From: SELP01 sp035969385
GTDB taxonomy: Bacteria; Pseudomonadota; Alphaproteobacteria; Rhodobacterales; Rhodobacteraceae
Reading direction: 5' to 3'
Length of the DNA stretch: 64,000 nucleotides
Assembly (NCBI RefSeq): GCF_035969385.1
Contig: NZ_JAYKKJ010000002.1
Location: forward strand, 310,001-374,000
Below, one piece after another: positions 34,193 to 41,514 of this stretch; positions within the stretch are counted from its first letter, which is position 1; each line of letters starts with the position of its first letter. The position numbers were made by a program, and so were the translations under genes. The notes under the pieces are model-generated. The model made no database searches. It worked only from the letters and a program-made list of their open reading frames with translations, and had not been told where the DNA came from.

Positions 34193-34299
34193 AGCGCCCG
34201 CCCCGTGGGGGCGGTTCGGGCGCTGCCAAAGCGAAGCTTTGGCAAATCGGAATGGCTAGTATCAGCCCAAAGATTGGCCAAAAGAATCTAGATACTAGC
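34193..34299. repeat. cluster of three inverted repeats after pncB
   Basis: Three distinct hairpins follow each other. The first is AGCGCCCG (34193-34200) with CGGGCGCT (34217-34224) around a CCCC-GT-GGGG core. The second is TGCCAAAGC (34224-34232) with GCTTTGGCA (34236-34244), a 9-bp stem with a GAA loop. The third is GCTAGTATC (34255-34263) with GATACTAGC (34291-34299), 27 bases apart. The first two are GC rich and may terminate pncB; the third is AT rich and lies at the border of the low-GC region. Confidence 0.6.
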
Positions 34300-34376
34300 A
34301 AAGAAAAGGGCTCTGATTTCTCGCAATGGGGTTTCAAGATTGGCGCCGAATTTCGGAAATCCTCCAAAATGACAAC

Positions 34377-35252
34377 TCATTCGACTTCTTTTGCCTCCTC
34401 AATTACCCGATCGACCAATCCTCTCGAAATATCAGCCAACTCGCCCGCCATTAGACAACCGTCAGTTCGGGCATCGGCCATGCCGGAAAGCTTTGCAAAA
34501 GGTATCACCCTCTCTAGGCTTTCCCGGTATTCACTTCGCTTGCCGAAGTTCATGACGCCGGGATAGAAAGTGTTCGCTGCCGCGTCGACCACGTTTGCCA
34601 CTGCTTCATCGTCAAACCTCGATGCAAAGCAGTGCTCCGCGCGTGCCATGTTGATTACCCAATTCTCGAATGCGGTGTCGAAAATCATGCGGTATTCCGC
34701 TCGAAAGTCAGTCTCGACTATCTCGCCTTCTTGAAGCCCCATTGCGGCAAATGAGCATGTGCGGAATTCTGCTAGCGCGCCAGATGTGCCAGCCAATGAT
34801 ACAAGTCCAAGTATTTCAAGGCCGTCATCTTCCATGGCATTTAATGCAGGTACCACGTTGTGCCGTTCTTCTATGCCGAAAATTCCAGCAGAATTATCGT
34901 CCAAGTCTTGGAGGCGAACCTCGAAAAGTGAAACGTCGCTTAGGTCAAATCTGTCCGCACCGATGCGAATCTCACCAAAGGCATCTTCGAAAGCGTCTTC
35001 ATCACGCAAGCCTCTGTTGTCAAAGAAGCGTTGGTAGACCAATGAGCGATCGGAGATAATAAATCTGAGAGACCATATGTCCTTGTAGTCGGATAGCTGC
35101 AAAGTGACGCTCTTGTCAGCGTCCGTGTACAATGTGACAAAGCATGGATAACCCGCACGATCTTCAAAGAATTCACGACCGGTCACTGTTTCAGCAGTTG
35201 CCTCACATGCTACTAGTGTCAAAGCTGCAGAAATATTGAATGCTCGAAACAT
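34377..35252 (-). CDS. secreted protein of unknown function, lower GC than its neighbours
   Basis: I do not recognise this 291-residue protein. It has a plausible signal peptide (MFRAFNISAALTLVACEATA, then ETVTG), with a Cys at residue 16 that is not in a convincing lipobox. The mature part is acidic, rich in Asp, Glu, Phe and Arg, and includes a region GYPCFVTLYTDADKSVTLQLSDY suggestive of beta-structure. Four cysteines remain in the mature part. By eye it is clearly less GC rich than the rest of the window and uses codons such as AAT, TTT and GAT that are rare nearby. This suggests recent acquisition. It stands alone between pncB and a cupin gene. Confidence 0.72.
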   Translation of the reverse strand: MFRAFNISAALTLVACEATAETVTGREFFEDRAGYPCFVTLYTDADKSVTLQLSDYKDIWSLRFIISDRSLVYQRFFDNRGLRDEDAFEDAFGEIRIGADRFDLSDVSLFEVRLQDLDDNSAGIFGIEERHNVVPALNAMEDDGLEILGLVSLAGTSGALAEFRTCSFAAMGLQEGEIVETDFRAEYRMIFDTAFENWVINMARAEHCFASRFDDEAVANVVDAAANTFYPGVMNFGKRSEYRESLERVIPFAKLSGMADARTDGCLMAGELADISRGLVDRVIEEAKEVE

Positions 35253-35380
35253 TTTGATTACTCCGTCATAATTCTACCCCAATATGCACCAACTGAGGCT
35301 GATTTCCACATTGCTCCTTCGAACCAGTGACAGGTTGTGGCCGCCGATCGACTGAATCTTCTTGGAAGAAAGACAATTCT

Positions 35381-35722
35381 TCAAACCCTAATCACATAAT
35401 CCTTCACCGTCGTCTCAACCACTTCCCAGACCCCTTTGAACCCCGGTCGGATCACAAAGCTGTCCCCGGCTTCCAGACGGCGGCTGTCGCCGCCCTCTTC
35501 GTGCAGCACCGACACGCCCTCAAGGATGCGGCAGTATTCCCATTCGTCATAGCTCACCCGCCATGCCCCCGGCGTCGATTGCCAGATCCCGGCGTATAGC
35601 CCGTCGCGCTCCTCGATATCCCATGTGGTGAACACCGGGTCGCCCGAGACCAGCTTTTCCGGCGCGGGCCGGTCGGTGGTGGGCGTGACCGCCGCGCGGT
35701 CGATGGGTTGGAAATGGGTCAT
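35381..35722 (-). CDS. cupin domain-containing protein (DUF861 type)
   Basis: The 113-residue protein has a single cupin barrel: GIWQSTPGAWRVSYDEWEYCRILEG, then GGDSRRLEAGDSFVIRPGFKGVWEV. It resembles the cupin_3/DUF861 group, which includes ureidoglycine aminohydrolase-like proteins. Only some of the classical metal-binding His residues are present, with Glu/Tyr in their place, as is usual for the group. Its substrate is unknown. It lies nine bases downstream of arfB on the same strand. Confidence 0.82.
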   Translation of the reverse strand: MTHFQPIDRAAVTPTTDRPAPEKLVSGDPVFTTWDIEERDGLYAGIWQSTPGAWRVSYDEWEYCRILEGVSVLHEEGGDSRRLEAGDSFVIRPGFKGVWEVVETTVKDYVIRV

Positions 35723-35731
35723 GCTTTCTCC

Positions 35732-36163
35732 TCAGCCTGTCTCGTCCGGGCGGGCGGTGCCGCGCAGGGCCTTCACCTCGCCCCGTTTCTTCTTGGCCTC
35801 CAGCCGCCGCCGCACGCTCCCCTTCGTGGGTTTCGTGGCGATCCGCCGTTTCGGGGTCTGCGTGGCTTTCAGCACCAGTTCCGCCAGCCGTTCCCGCGCG
35901 ATCTCGCGGTTCCGCGCCTGGCTGCGGGTGTCCTGCACGAAGATCACCACCGTGCCCGCCTCGGTCCAGCGTTGCCCCGCCAGCCGCCGCAGCCGCGTCT
36001 TGACCGGCCCCGGCAGGTTGGGCGACCGCGCCGCCTCGAACCGCAGTTCGACCGCCGTGCTGACCTTGTTCACATTCTGCCCGCCCGGCCCCGAGGCGCG
36101 CACGAATTGCTCGGTCAGTTCCCAATCCGCGATCTCGATCTGATCGGTGATCCGAAGGCCCAT
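35732..36163 (-). CDS. arfB: alternative ribosome-rescue peptidyl-tRNA hydrolase ArfB
   Basis: The 143-residue protein has the release-factor GGQ motif in RASGPGGQNVNKVSTAVELRF and the basic C-terminal tail (RRIATKPTKGSVRRRLEAKKKRG) that enters the mRNA channel of stalled ribosomes. It hydrolyses peptidyl-tRNA on ribosomes without a stop codon in the A site. The start at 36163 (MGLRITDQIEIADWELTEQ) gives the family length. It backs up the tmRNA-SmpB system, whose smpB is also in this window. Confidence 0.94.
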   Translation of the reverse strand: MGLRITDQIEIADWELTEQFVRASGPGGQNVNKVSTAVELRFEAARSPNLPGPVKTRLRRLAGQRWTEAGTVVIFVQDTRSQARNREIARERLAELVLKATQTPKRRIATKPTKGSVRRRLEAKKKRGEVKALRGTARPDETG

Positions 36164-36239
36164 GTCCTGCCCTGAAAAATCTGTACAAACCGGGCCACAG
36201 CCTGCCCCAAAATTGTACAAACCGCTACAATTTCCATTC

Positions 36240-36272
36240 AAAAGGGCCGCTCCGGCGACCAGAGCGACCCTT
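36240..36272 (-). terminator. intrinsic terminator of the short minus-strand unit
   Basis: On the minus strand a 14-bp stem forms between 36259-36272 and 36242-36255 with a TCG loop. It has two G-U pairs and no mismatches. T residues follow (A-run 36240-36243 on the plus strand). It ends the unit that begins near 36440; the arfB start lies 77 bases further on. Confidence 0.85.
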
Positions 36273-36445
36273 CGAAAGTTCCGGAGGTGGTTCGGTTAGG
36301 GTGAACCCACCTTGGTGGTCTCGTCAGCCAAGGGCTGCCCTAGCTGCGACTCCCCCAAAATGTCCCGACACCTTTCTCCAATCTCTTTCTTGACACTGGA
36401 TCACCTCCTTTCGATGGGTTTCGCCTGTGCTCAGGTTTGCACAGA
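36273..36445 (-). ncRNA. candidate small RNA or leader-type transcript with SD and anti-SD elements
   Basis: The minus strand carries AAGGAGGTGATCCA (36397-36410), complementary to all of the extreme 3' end of 16S rRNA. CACCTCC follows about 110 bases later (36283-36289) and can pair with GGAGGTG of the Shine-Dalgarno. Short hairpins (CCACC-AA-GGTGG; GGTTC/GAACC) lie between. The unit ends at a strong terminator. The transcript start is not visible; the boundaries given are approximate. Whether the RNA works as a small RNA, as an mRNA for the 18-residue peptide, or both is not known. Confidence 0.5.
36340..36396 (-). CDS. possible 18-residue peptide MSRKRLEKGVGTFWGSRS
   Basis: A GTG codon lies seven bases after GGAGG of an ideal Shine-Dalgarno and opens a frame of 18 codons ending in TAG. 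The predicted peptide is strongly basic in its first half (R/K at 3, 4, 5, 8) with one Trp. It is too short for family assignment. Its initiation signal is stronger than that of almost any gene in the window. It could be a real small protein, a leader peptide, or a ribosome-capture site. Confidence 0.45.
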   Translation of the reverse strand: MSRKRLEKGVGTFWGSRS

Positions 36446-36447
36446 TA

Positions 36448-36474
36448 TTGTGTATGTCAAATGAAAATACACAA
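36448..36474 (-). promoter_or_regulatory. operator-like palindrome at the promoter of the short unit
   Basis: TTGTGTAT at 36448-36455 and ATACACAA at 36467-36474 form a perfect 8-bp inverted repeat with an 11-base spacer. On the minus strand the consensus -35 sequence TTGACA (36454-36459) sits inside it, although no good -10 was found at 16-18 bases. The arrangement is what a dimeric repressor site over a promoter looks like; the regulator is unknown. Confidence 0.5.
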
Positions 36475-36485
36475 TTTTCTGTAGA

Positions 36486-37121
36486 TTAACCGAGACGCTG
36501 CAGCATCCGCCCAACGATGATGCGGAACGGGATCAGCGCGATCAGGGCGATGCCCAGCTTGACGCTCCAGTCCACGACGGCGGTGCCGACCCAGCGGGTG
36601 GCGTCAAAGCCGAAGGGGGTCGCGACGACCTCGTTGAAGAAATCCGTGTTGTGGTCCGCGCCCAGAATTCCGACGAAACCCGCCGAAAAAGCCAGCGAAA
36701 AGAATAGGATAGTGTCAAGGGTGGACCCGATCAGGGTCGACGCCAGAGGCGCGCGCCACCATGCCCCGGACCGAAGCCGGTCAAACACGAAGACATCCAC
36801 CAGCTGCGCCACAAGGAACGCCGTGCCCGAGCCGATCGCGATCCGCGCGGTCACAGCGGGGGCCGAGAAATCGGGCGCGAGGTCGATCATCACGAAGGTC
36901 CCGATGTAGGAACAGATCAGCCCCACGATGAAGCCCGCGAAGACAACCTTGCGGGCGCTCGCCGCGCCATAGACCCGGTTCATAACGTCGGTCACAAGAA
37001 AGGCAAAGGGATAGGTGAATGCCCCCCAGGTCAGCCAGTCGCCGACGAAGAATTGGACAAGGATGTTCGAGGCCACGACGATGGCGGCCATGGCAAGGAT
37101 GCCGGGAAGAATGCGGGTCAT
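36486..37121 (-). CDS. queuosine precursor transporter (YhhQ/QueT family)
   Basis: The 211-residue membrane protein has about six hydrophobic segments. GDWLTWGAFTYPFAFLVTDVMNRVYG near the N-terminus is the YhhQ signature (in parts: GAFTYPFAFLVTDVMNR), and FLVAQLVDVFVFDRLR and LIGSTLDTILFFSLAF follow. Members import queuosine precursors such as preQ0/preQ1 for tRNA modification. A candidate preQ1-type RNA element lies directly upstream of its start, consistent with feedback control. It follows the phytase-like esterase gene by 85 bases. Confidence 0.92.
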   Translation of the reverse strand: MTRILPGILAMAAIVVASNILVQFFVGDWLTWGAFTYPFAFLVTDVMNRVYGAASARKVVFAGFIVGLICSYIGTFVMIDLAPDFSAPAVTARIAIGSGTAFLVAQLVDVFVFDRLRSGAWWRAPLASTLIGSTLDTILFFSLAFSAGFVGILGADHNTDFFNEVVATPFGFDATRWVGTAVVDWSVKLGIALIALIPFRIIVGRMLQRLG

Positions 37122-37129
37122 TTCGGGTG

Positions 37130-37170
37130 CTCCGTTTTTTACAAGGGTGCGGCGACTTGGCCCCCACCAT
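37130..37170 (-). promoter_or_regulatory. candidate preQ1-I-type riboswitch before the queuosine-precursor transporter gene
   Basis: On the minus strand the leader has GGTGGGGG, then CCAAGTCGCCGCA, then CCCTTGTAAAAAACGGAG, and the GGAG is the Shine-Dalgarno nine bases ahead of the ATG. The order matches a preQ1-I aptamer: P1 stem (GTGGGGG/CCCTTGT with wobble pairs), a cytosine-rich loop whose CCG can pair with CGG after the A-tract, and an A-rich tail feeding the ribosome-binding site. The call rests on this pattern and gene context; no covariance model was run. Confidence 0.45.
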
Positions 37171-37206
37171 GGGGACGCGCCCCTCTACGCCCCTTGGGTC
37201 AAACGG

Positions 37207-38064
37207 TCAATATGGCAGGACAAGCTCGACAATCAGCGTGCGCTGGATCGGAAGGAAGTTGTCGTCCGAAATCATCGAGGCGACGAGCCGCCCGCGGGCA
37301 TCCCGCCAGATCGCGACCCCTTCAAGGTTGTCGTGGCTGCCGGACCAGAGTTCCACCCCGCCGGACCCGTCGAGATCGAAGCGGCGCAGGCGGCTCTGAA
37401 AGCCCAGCAGCCCGACCTTGCGTTCAAGGATATAAAGCCGCCCGTCGGGGCCGATGTCGGCGCCGGAAACAAGGTATTCGTCGGACCGGGGCAAAGAGAA
37501 CGGGATGGACCATTTCCCACCGGAGTAGCGGTAGACGGAAAAGGGCCGGTCGAAGTCCCCGGATCGTTCAGGGATGGTGTAAAGCGTCCCATCCGGGCCG
37601 ATTGCCAAGGCTTCGAGGCTGGAATTCACCTGCATGTCCCGGAAGTCCGGGTGCCGGGGCAGCCATGCGGCCTCGCCTGTCAGGGTCGCATAGGTCCAGA
37701 CCCGCGCCTCGCCTTCAAAGCTGACGTAGATGCGCCCGTCATCCCGTATCGCCAGACCCTCTGCATCGGCCCGAAATCCGGTGGCAGGGGTGCCGTCGGT
37801 GTCATTCAGCGGACCCTGCGCGGTCAGGTCGATCCGGTCAATGGTGCCAGCATCGGACCGGCTAAATGTCCCACGCACCCAGATCCCGCTGTCAGAGATT
37901 GCGGTGAAACGCGCACCGTCGTCACTGACCTCGATCCCCGAAAACCCGCCCAGACCGGCGTCTTGGTGGGCCCAGTGGAAGACCGAAGGGCGGGGATCAT
38001 CGGTCGCCCATGCCACTGGGGCAAGCCAGAAAAGGCCAGCAAACAAGGCAAAGGTTTTGCGCAT
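37207..38064 (-). CDS. exported esterase-like activity of phytase family protein
   Basis: The 285-residue protein has a signal peptide (MRKTFALFAGLFWLAPVAWA) and a repeated beta-strand pattern typical of the phytase-like esterase domain: LGGFSGIEVSDDGARFTAISDSG, FRADAEGLAIRDDGRIYVSFE, SSLEALAIGPDGTLYTIPE and DNLEGVAIWRDARG. The acidic residues in these strands bind calcium in related phytases. It should hydrolyse phosphate or ester bonds in the periplasm; the substrate is unknown. It starts directly after the mepA stop codon. Confidence 0.87.
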   Translation of the reverse strand: MRKTFALFAGLFWLAPVAWATDDPRPSVFHWAHQDAGLGGFSGIEVSDDGARFTAISDSGIWVRGTFSRSDAGTIDRIDLTAQGPLNDTDGTPATGFRADAEGLAIRDDGRIYVSFEGEARVWTYATLTGEAAWLPRHPDFRDMQVNSSLEALAIGPDGTLYTIPERSGDFDRPFSVYRYSGGKWSIPFSLPRSDEYLVSGADIGPDGRLYILERKVGLLGFQSRLRRFDLDGSGGVELWSGSHDNLEGVAIWRDARGRLVASMISDDNFLPIQRTLIVELVLPY

Positions 38065-38973
38065 TCAGTTGGCGGCGACCGCGGCGCATTGTCCGGGAAG
38101 CTGGGCCATGGTCAGCGGCCCGCGCGGCGGGGCGGGGTTCGGGTCGGGCGGCGGCGGGTTAAGGATATTGTCCACCCAGACCTGCGCATCGGCGCAGCCA
38201 TCACCAGCGGGCGGCGGGGCCTGATCTTCGCAGCCCGGCGCGCCGGCGGGGCAGTTCAGCCGGACGTGGAAATGGTAATGATGCCCATGCCACGGCCGGA
38301 TCTTGCGCAGCCAGTCGCGGTTGCCGGTTTCCCAGTTGCACATGTCGATCTTGGCGCCGGGGAACACGAAAATGCGGGCGACGCGGGGGTCGCGGGCTGC
38401 CTCGCGCAGAAGCCGCATATGTGCTTCGGTCCAATCACTGTTGGTATAGGCCCCGCCCGCGCGGCGCATGGAAATGGACGACAGGCTTTCGCGTTCGTCC
38501 CGGCTCAGGTTCAGGCGCTGCGGCGGAAGCATCCAGATATCCGCGTCAAGGCCGGTCTGGTGGCTGGCATGCCCGGTCAGCATCGGGCCGCCGCGTGGCT
38601 GCGACATGTCTCCGACATACAGGCCTTCCCACCCCGGCAGGGTGGCGGCAAAGCGCGACAGGTCCTGCACGAAATCGACGGTCTGCGGTTGCGCCCAGTT
38701 GCGGTTGCGGGACAGGCGCATCGCCTGCCACGTCGGGCCGGTTTCCGGCAGTTGGACCGCGCCCGCCTGGCAGCCCCGCGCATAGCCGCCGAAACTTTGC
38801 GATGGCTGGCTGGACGCGGTGGGGATGTAGCCGAACACCTCTTTCGCGACGCGGGCGTCATTGGCGTTCTGGCTGGACACCCGGGTTTCGACCGGGCCGT
38901 CGTAATCATCCCCCCCCTTGCAGGCGGCAAGCCCCAGAAGGGCACAAAAACCTAGGACTGCGACCCGGACCAT
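38065..38973 (-). CDS. mepA: penicillin-insensitive murein endopeptidase
   Basis: The 302-residue exported enzyme cleaves D-Ala-meso-diaminopimelate cross-links in peptidoglycan. The N-terminus looks like a lipoprotein signal (MVRVAVLGFCALLGLAAC-KGG), so it is probably outer-membrane anchored. The LAS-family zinc ligands are in GHASHQTGLDADIW (His, Asp) and in the C-terminal HGHHYHFHVRL, and the conserved RPWHGHHYHFH reads as expected. A proline-rich tail follows GCADAQVWVDNIL. Its start overlaps the end of the MFS gene by 22 bases. Confidence 0.95.
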   Translation of the reverse strand: MVRVAVLGFCALLGLAACKGGDDYDGPVETRVSSQNANDARVAKEVFGYIPTASSQPSQSFGGYARGCQAGAVQLPETGPTWQAMRLSRNRNWAQPQTVDFVQDLSRFAATLPGWEGLYVGDMSQPRGGPMLTGHASHQTGLDADIWMLPPQRLNLSRDERESLSSISMRRAGGAYTNSDWTEAHMRLLREAARDPRVARIFVFPGAKIDMCNWETGNRDWLRKIRPWHGHHYHFHVRLNCPAGAPGCEDQAPPPAGDGCADAQVWVDNILNPPPPDPNPAPPRGPLTMAQLPGQCAAVAAN

Positions 38974-40382
38974 TCTGCGCGATCTCCCTCTTTGTTGACC
39001 CAGCGTAGCAGGATCAATCCAAGGATGAAAAGAAGGATCAGCGGCGAGACCCCAAGACGAGCGGAGTTCAGCGAAGCGGTGAATATCCCGATCAGGCCGG
39101 GCGCCAGAAAGGCGGTGGCCTTGCCCGAAAGGGCGAAAAGCCCAAAGGCTTCGTTCGGTTTGTCGGGGTTGGTGTGACGCACCATCATCGACCGGCTGGC
39201 GGCATAAAGCGCTCCGCCGGTCCCGCCGATCGCCGCGCCTAGGATGTAGAAGATGATGTCCGCAGTCCCCAGCGTAGCTCCGATCATCGGGGCAAGCGCG
39301 GCGGGGGTGGGAATGTCATTGCGCAATGCGATCCCGAACAGCTCTTCCCGGGTCATCGACACGATCACCGTACAGACGACAATCAGCAGCCACACACAGA
39401 CCCGGATCACCGGTTTCGGGCCGAACCGGCTGTCGCACAATCCGCCGACCCATGTGGCGACGGCGGCGGTGATGGCCCCAACGATCCCGAATAGGCCAAC
39501 CATGGTGATGGACCAGTTCAGCACCAGCGTCGCATAGACACCGCCAAATCCGTAGAGCGCGTTCAACGCATCGCGATAAAACATCGACGCGCCAAGGAAG
39601 GCGAAAAGGCTTTTGCGTTCGGGAAGGGACAACACGGTGCTGACCACGTCATCAAAGGCCTTCATGACCGAGGCCTTGGGCGCGTTTGCATCCGGTTTGT
39701 CTTCGCGCACCCAGGCAAAGAAGGGCACCATGAATACAACGAACCAAAGCGCGATGAACGGTCCGACGGACCGGGTGCCTTCCCGCGCTTCGGCATCAAG
39801 CCCAAAGGCCGGGTCCATCCCGACAAGGGTCTTTCCCGTTTCGCTTTCGGCCAAGAAGATCAGCATGATGAACAGCGACAGCACACCGCCCCAATACCCC
39901 AGAGCGGCGCCAGAGCCGGAGATCCGCCCGACTTCCTTGTCATTGCCAAGTGACGGCAACATCGCGTTGACAAAGATTAGCAGGTATTCAGCGGCGACAA
40001 ATCCTACTGAGAAGACCAGAAGCATCGTCCACATGGTCGATCCGTCGGGCATGGTCTGCCACAGCAGGGCCGCCATCACGACATAGATCGCGGAGAACAC
40101 CCAGATCCACGGCATCCGCCTGCCGGTCTGGTCGGCATAGGCCCCGATGAAAGGCGCGGTAAAGGCGATCAGCAATCCGGCAAGCGTTTGCCCCAGCGAC
40201 CACAGTGATTGCGCCTGTGCGTCCGCTGTGGCCTCGTCCAGCCCGGTTCCGGCGAAGTAGCCGGTAGCGACGGCTGCGAAATAGGGCCCGAAGATGAACG
40301 TCAGTCCCAGCGTGTAAAAGGGCTGTGTGGCCCAATCAAAGAACATCCATCCCCAGATGCGTTTCTTGTTCGCGCTTGCCAT
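38952..40382 (-). CDS. MFS transporter, UMF1/Atg22-type
   Basis: The 476-residue membrane protein has about twelve hydrophobic segments. The N-terminal KRIWGWMFFDWATQPFYTLGLTFIFGPYF and later TGRRMPWIWVFS identify the UMF1 family, whose fungal relative is Atg22, a vacuolar amino-acid effluxer. The bacterial substrate is unknown. It is the first gene of a four-gene minus-strand group (MFS, mepA, phytase-like, and perhaps the queuosine transporter), overlapping mepA by 22 bases. Confidence 0.9.
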   Translation of the reverse strand: MASANKKRIWGWMFFDWATQPFYTLGLTFIFGPYFAAVATGYFAGTGLDEATADAQAQSLWSLGQTLAGLLIAFTAPFIGAYADQTGRRMPWIWVFSAIYVVMAALLWQTMPDGSTMWTMLLVFSVGFVAAEYLLIFVNAMLPSLGNDKEVGRISGSGAALGYWGGVLSLFIMLIFLAESETGKTLVGMDPAFGLDAEAREGTRSVGPFIALWFVVFMVPFFAWVREDKPDANAPKASVMKAFDDVVSTVLSLPERKSLFAFLGASMFYRDALNALYGFGGVYATLVLNWSITMVGLFGIVGAITAAVATWVGGLCDSRFGPKPVIRVCVWLLIVVCTVIVSMTREELFGIALRNDIPTPAALAPMIGATLGTADIIFYILGAAIGGTGGALYAASRSMMVRHTNPDKPNEAFGLFALSGKATAFLAPGLIGIFTASLNSARLGVSPLILLFILGLILLRWVNKEGDRAEWSGSQS

Positions 40383-40478
40383 GCCTGTCCCCTGTTCCCT
40401 TTTGCCGGGATAAGACCCCGGCGCGGGGGTTCTGGCAAGCGTGGCGTTGCAGATGCCGCAGCGTCAGGCCGGTTTGCG

Positions 40479-41015
40479 TCACTCCTGCATCGGCGGCCAG
40501 GGGCGTTTGGCGTCCGCCGCGACCCATGCGGTGACCCAATCGGGCAGGGGCGGCGAGATCGGGTCCAGCCCCATCTCGGCGACGACCTCGGTGGGCGGGA
40601 CGATCCCATTTGGCCCGGTGGCGGCCGACCGGATCAGGACGTGACCGGCGCAGTCCCCATTTGTCTTCCACATCGTCTGTTCGACGTAAAAGAACCTGTC
40701 GTCCCAACCGATTCCGCGCGACTTCATGGTGATCTTTTCGAAGGCCCGGATGCGGCGGCGGTAGCGCGGCGACGATCCGGCAACGGTCAGCCCCCAGCCC
40801 CGGCGGCGCAGCGCGTCGATCAACCCGGTCCGGTGGCCCAACGGGATGCGCCCAAGGTCATACAGCGTCAGGGTGCGCCCGTTGTTCAACTCCCAGAAGA
40901 TATCCAGATCCCAGGGCAGGCAGTAATGGGTACTGATGTGGGTACCATCAAAGGGCAGTTTCGGGCTCTTGCGGGTTTTCCACATCTGCCAGGTCATGCG
41001 GATGACAGGATACAT
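40479..41015 (-). CDS. thioesterase family protein (hot-dog fold)
   Basis: The 178-residue protein has the 4-hydroxybenzoyl-CoA-thioesterase-like pattern: STHYCLPWDLDIFWELNNGRTLTLYDLGR, where the Asp/Glu and Asn line the active site, followed by the basic RRRIRAFEKITMKSRGIGWDDRFFYVEQ. It should hydrolyse acyl-CoA thioesters in the cytoplasm; the acyl group is unknown. The N-terminal MYPVIRMTWQMWKTRK is a common opening in Rhodobacterales members. It is a single gene upstream of the MFS operon on the same strand. Confidence 0.87.
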   Translation of the reverse strand: MYPVIRMTWQMWKTRKSPKLPFDGTHISTHYCLPWDLDIFWELNNGRTLTLYDLGRIPLGHRTGLIDALRRRGWGLTVAGSSPRYRRRIRAFEKITMKSRGIGWDDRFFYVEQTMWKTNGDCAGHVLIRSAATGPNGIVPPTEVVAEMGLDPISPPLPDWVTAWVAADAKRPWPPMQE

Positions 41016-41148
41016 CGGGGCCTCCGTTCGTTGGGGCAGGCTTGGGGCGGGGTGACCTGCGCGTCAACCGTGACGTGAGGGCAGGGGCTTGCGCGGCGGG
41101 CGGCCACGACTTACCTGTCGGGGAACCCAAGAGAAAGAGACCGGAACG

Positions 41149-41430
41149 ATGGTTGAACTTTATCGGCTGCTCGCCCTGCTTCTGGACGTCGCCTTCTGGA
41201 TCATGCTGGTTTTCGTGATCATGAGCTGGCTGATCAATTTTCAGGTTCTGAACACGCGTCAGCCGATGGTCCAGCAGGTCTGGGTCGGGCTGAACCGTCT
41301 GTTGCAGCCGATCTTTGACCCGATCCGCCGCATTCTGCCGGATACGCGGCCCTTGGATCTGTCGCCGCTGGTCGTCTTCGTGGGGATTATCGCACTGCGT
41401 GACATCATCCTACCCGCGATCCTGCTTTAG
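41149..41430 (+). CDS. YggT family membrane protein
   Basis: The 93-residue protein has two hydrophobic segments and the family-typical loop NRLLQPIFDPIRRILPDTRPLDLSPL. YggT proteins are inner-membrane proteins of uncertain role, linked to cell division factor or osmotic-shock contexts in some bacteria. The ATG at 41149 has GAGAAAGAG upstream and gives the normal length. It precedes recQ by 84 bases. Confidence 0.92.
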   Translation: MVELYRLLALLLDVAFWIMLVFVIMSWLINFQVLNTRQPMVQQVWVGLNRLLQPIFDPIRRILPDTRPLDLSPLVVFVGIIALRDIILPAILL

Positions 41431-41514
41431 CCTGATCGTCAGGGGGCCTTGCCCCTGATTCCCGCCTGTGGGATTGTGCCCTAAACGAGCACACACCCTT
41501 ACAGGCACCCCCGC

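Larger units (their letters stand above)
36164..36485. other. 322-bp region without a conventional gene
   Basis: The gap between arfB and the queuosine-precursor transporter gene holds, all on the minus strand: an 8-bp-arm palindrome (36448-36474), a 14-nt perfect Shine-Dalgarno at 36397-36410, a GTG-started 18-codon frame (36340-36396), an anti-Shine-Dalgarno-like CACCTCC (36283-36289), and a strong terminator (36240-36272). Together they look like one short transcription unit, described in the findings. Confidence 0.7.

Noticed and set aside
34143..35380. Mobile element or prophage remnant around the low-GC gene
   Set aside because: No integrase, transposase, target-site duplication or tRNA attachment site was found; only base composition and nearby hairpins suggest transfer.
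36397..36414. Plus-strand match to the 3' end of 16S rRNA (TGGATCACCTCCTTTC)
   Set aside because: The similarity stops after about 16 bases and no other rRNA sequence flanks it. It is better explained as the complement of a very strong Shine-Dalgarno on the minus strand.
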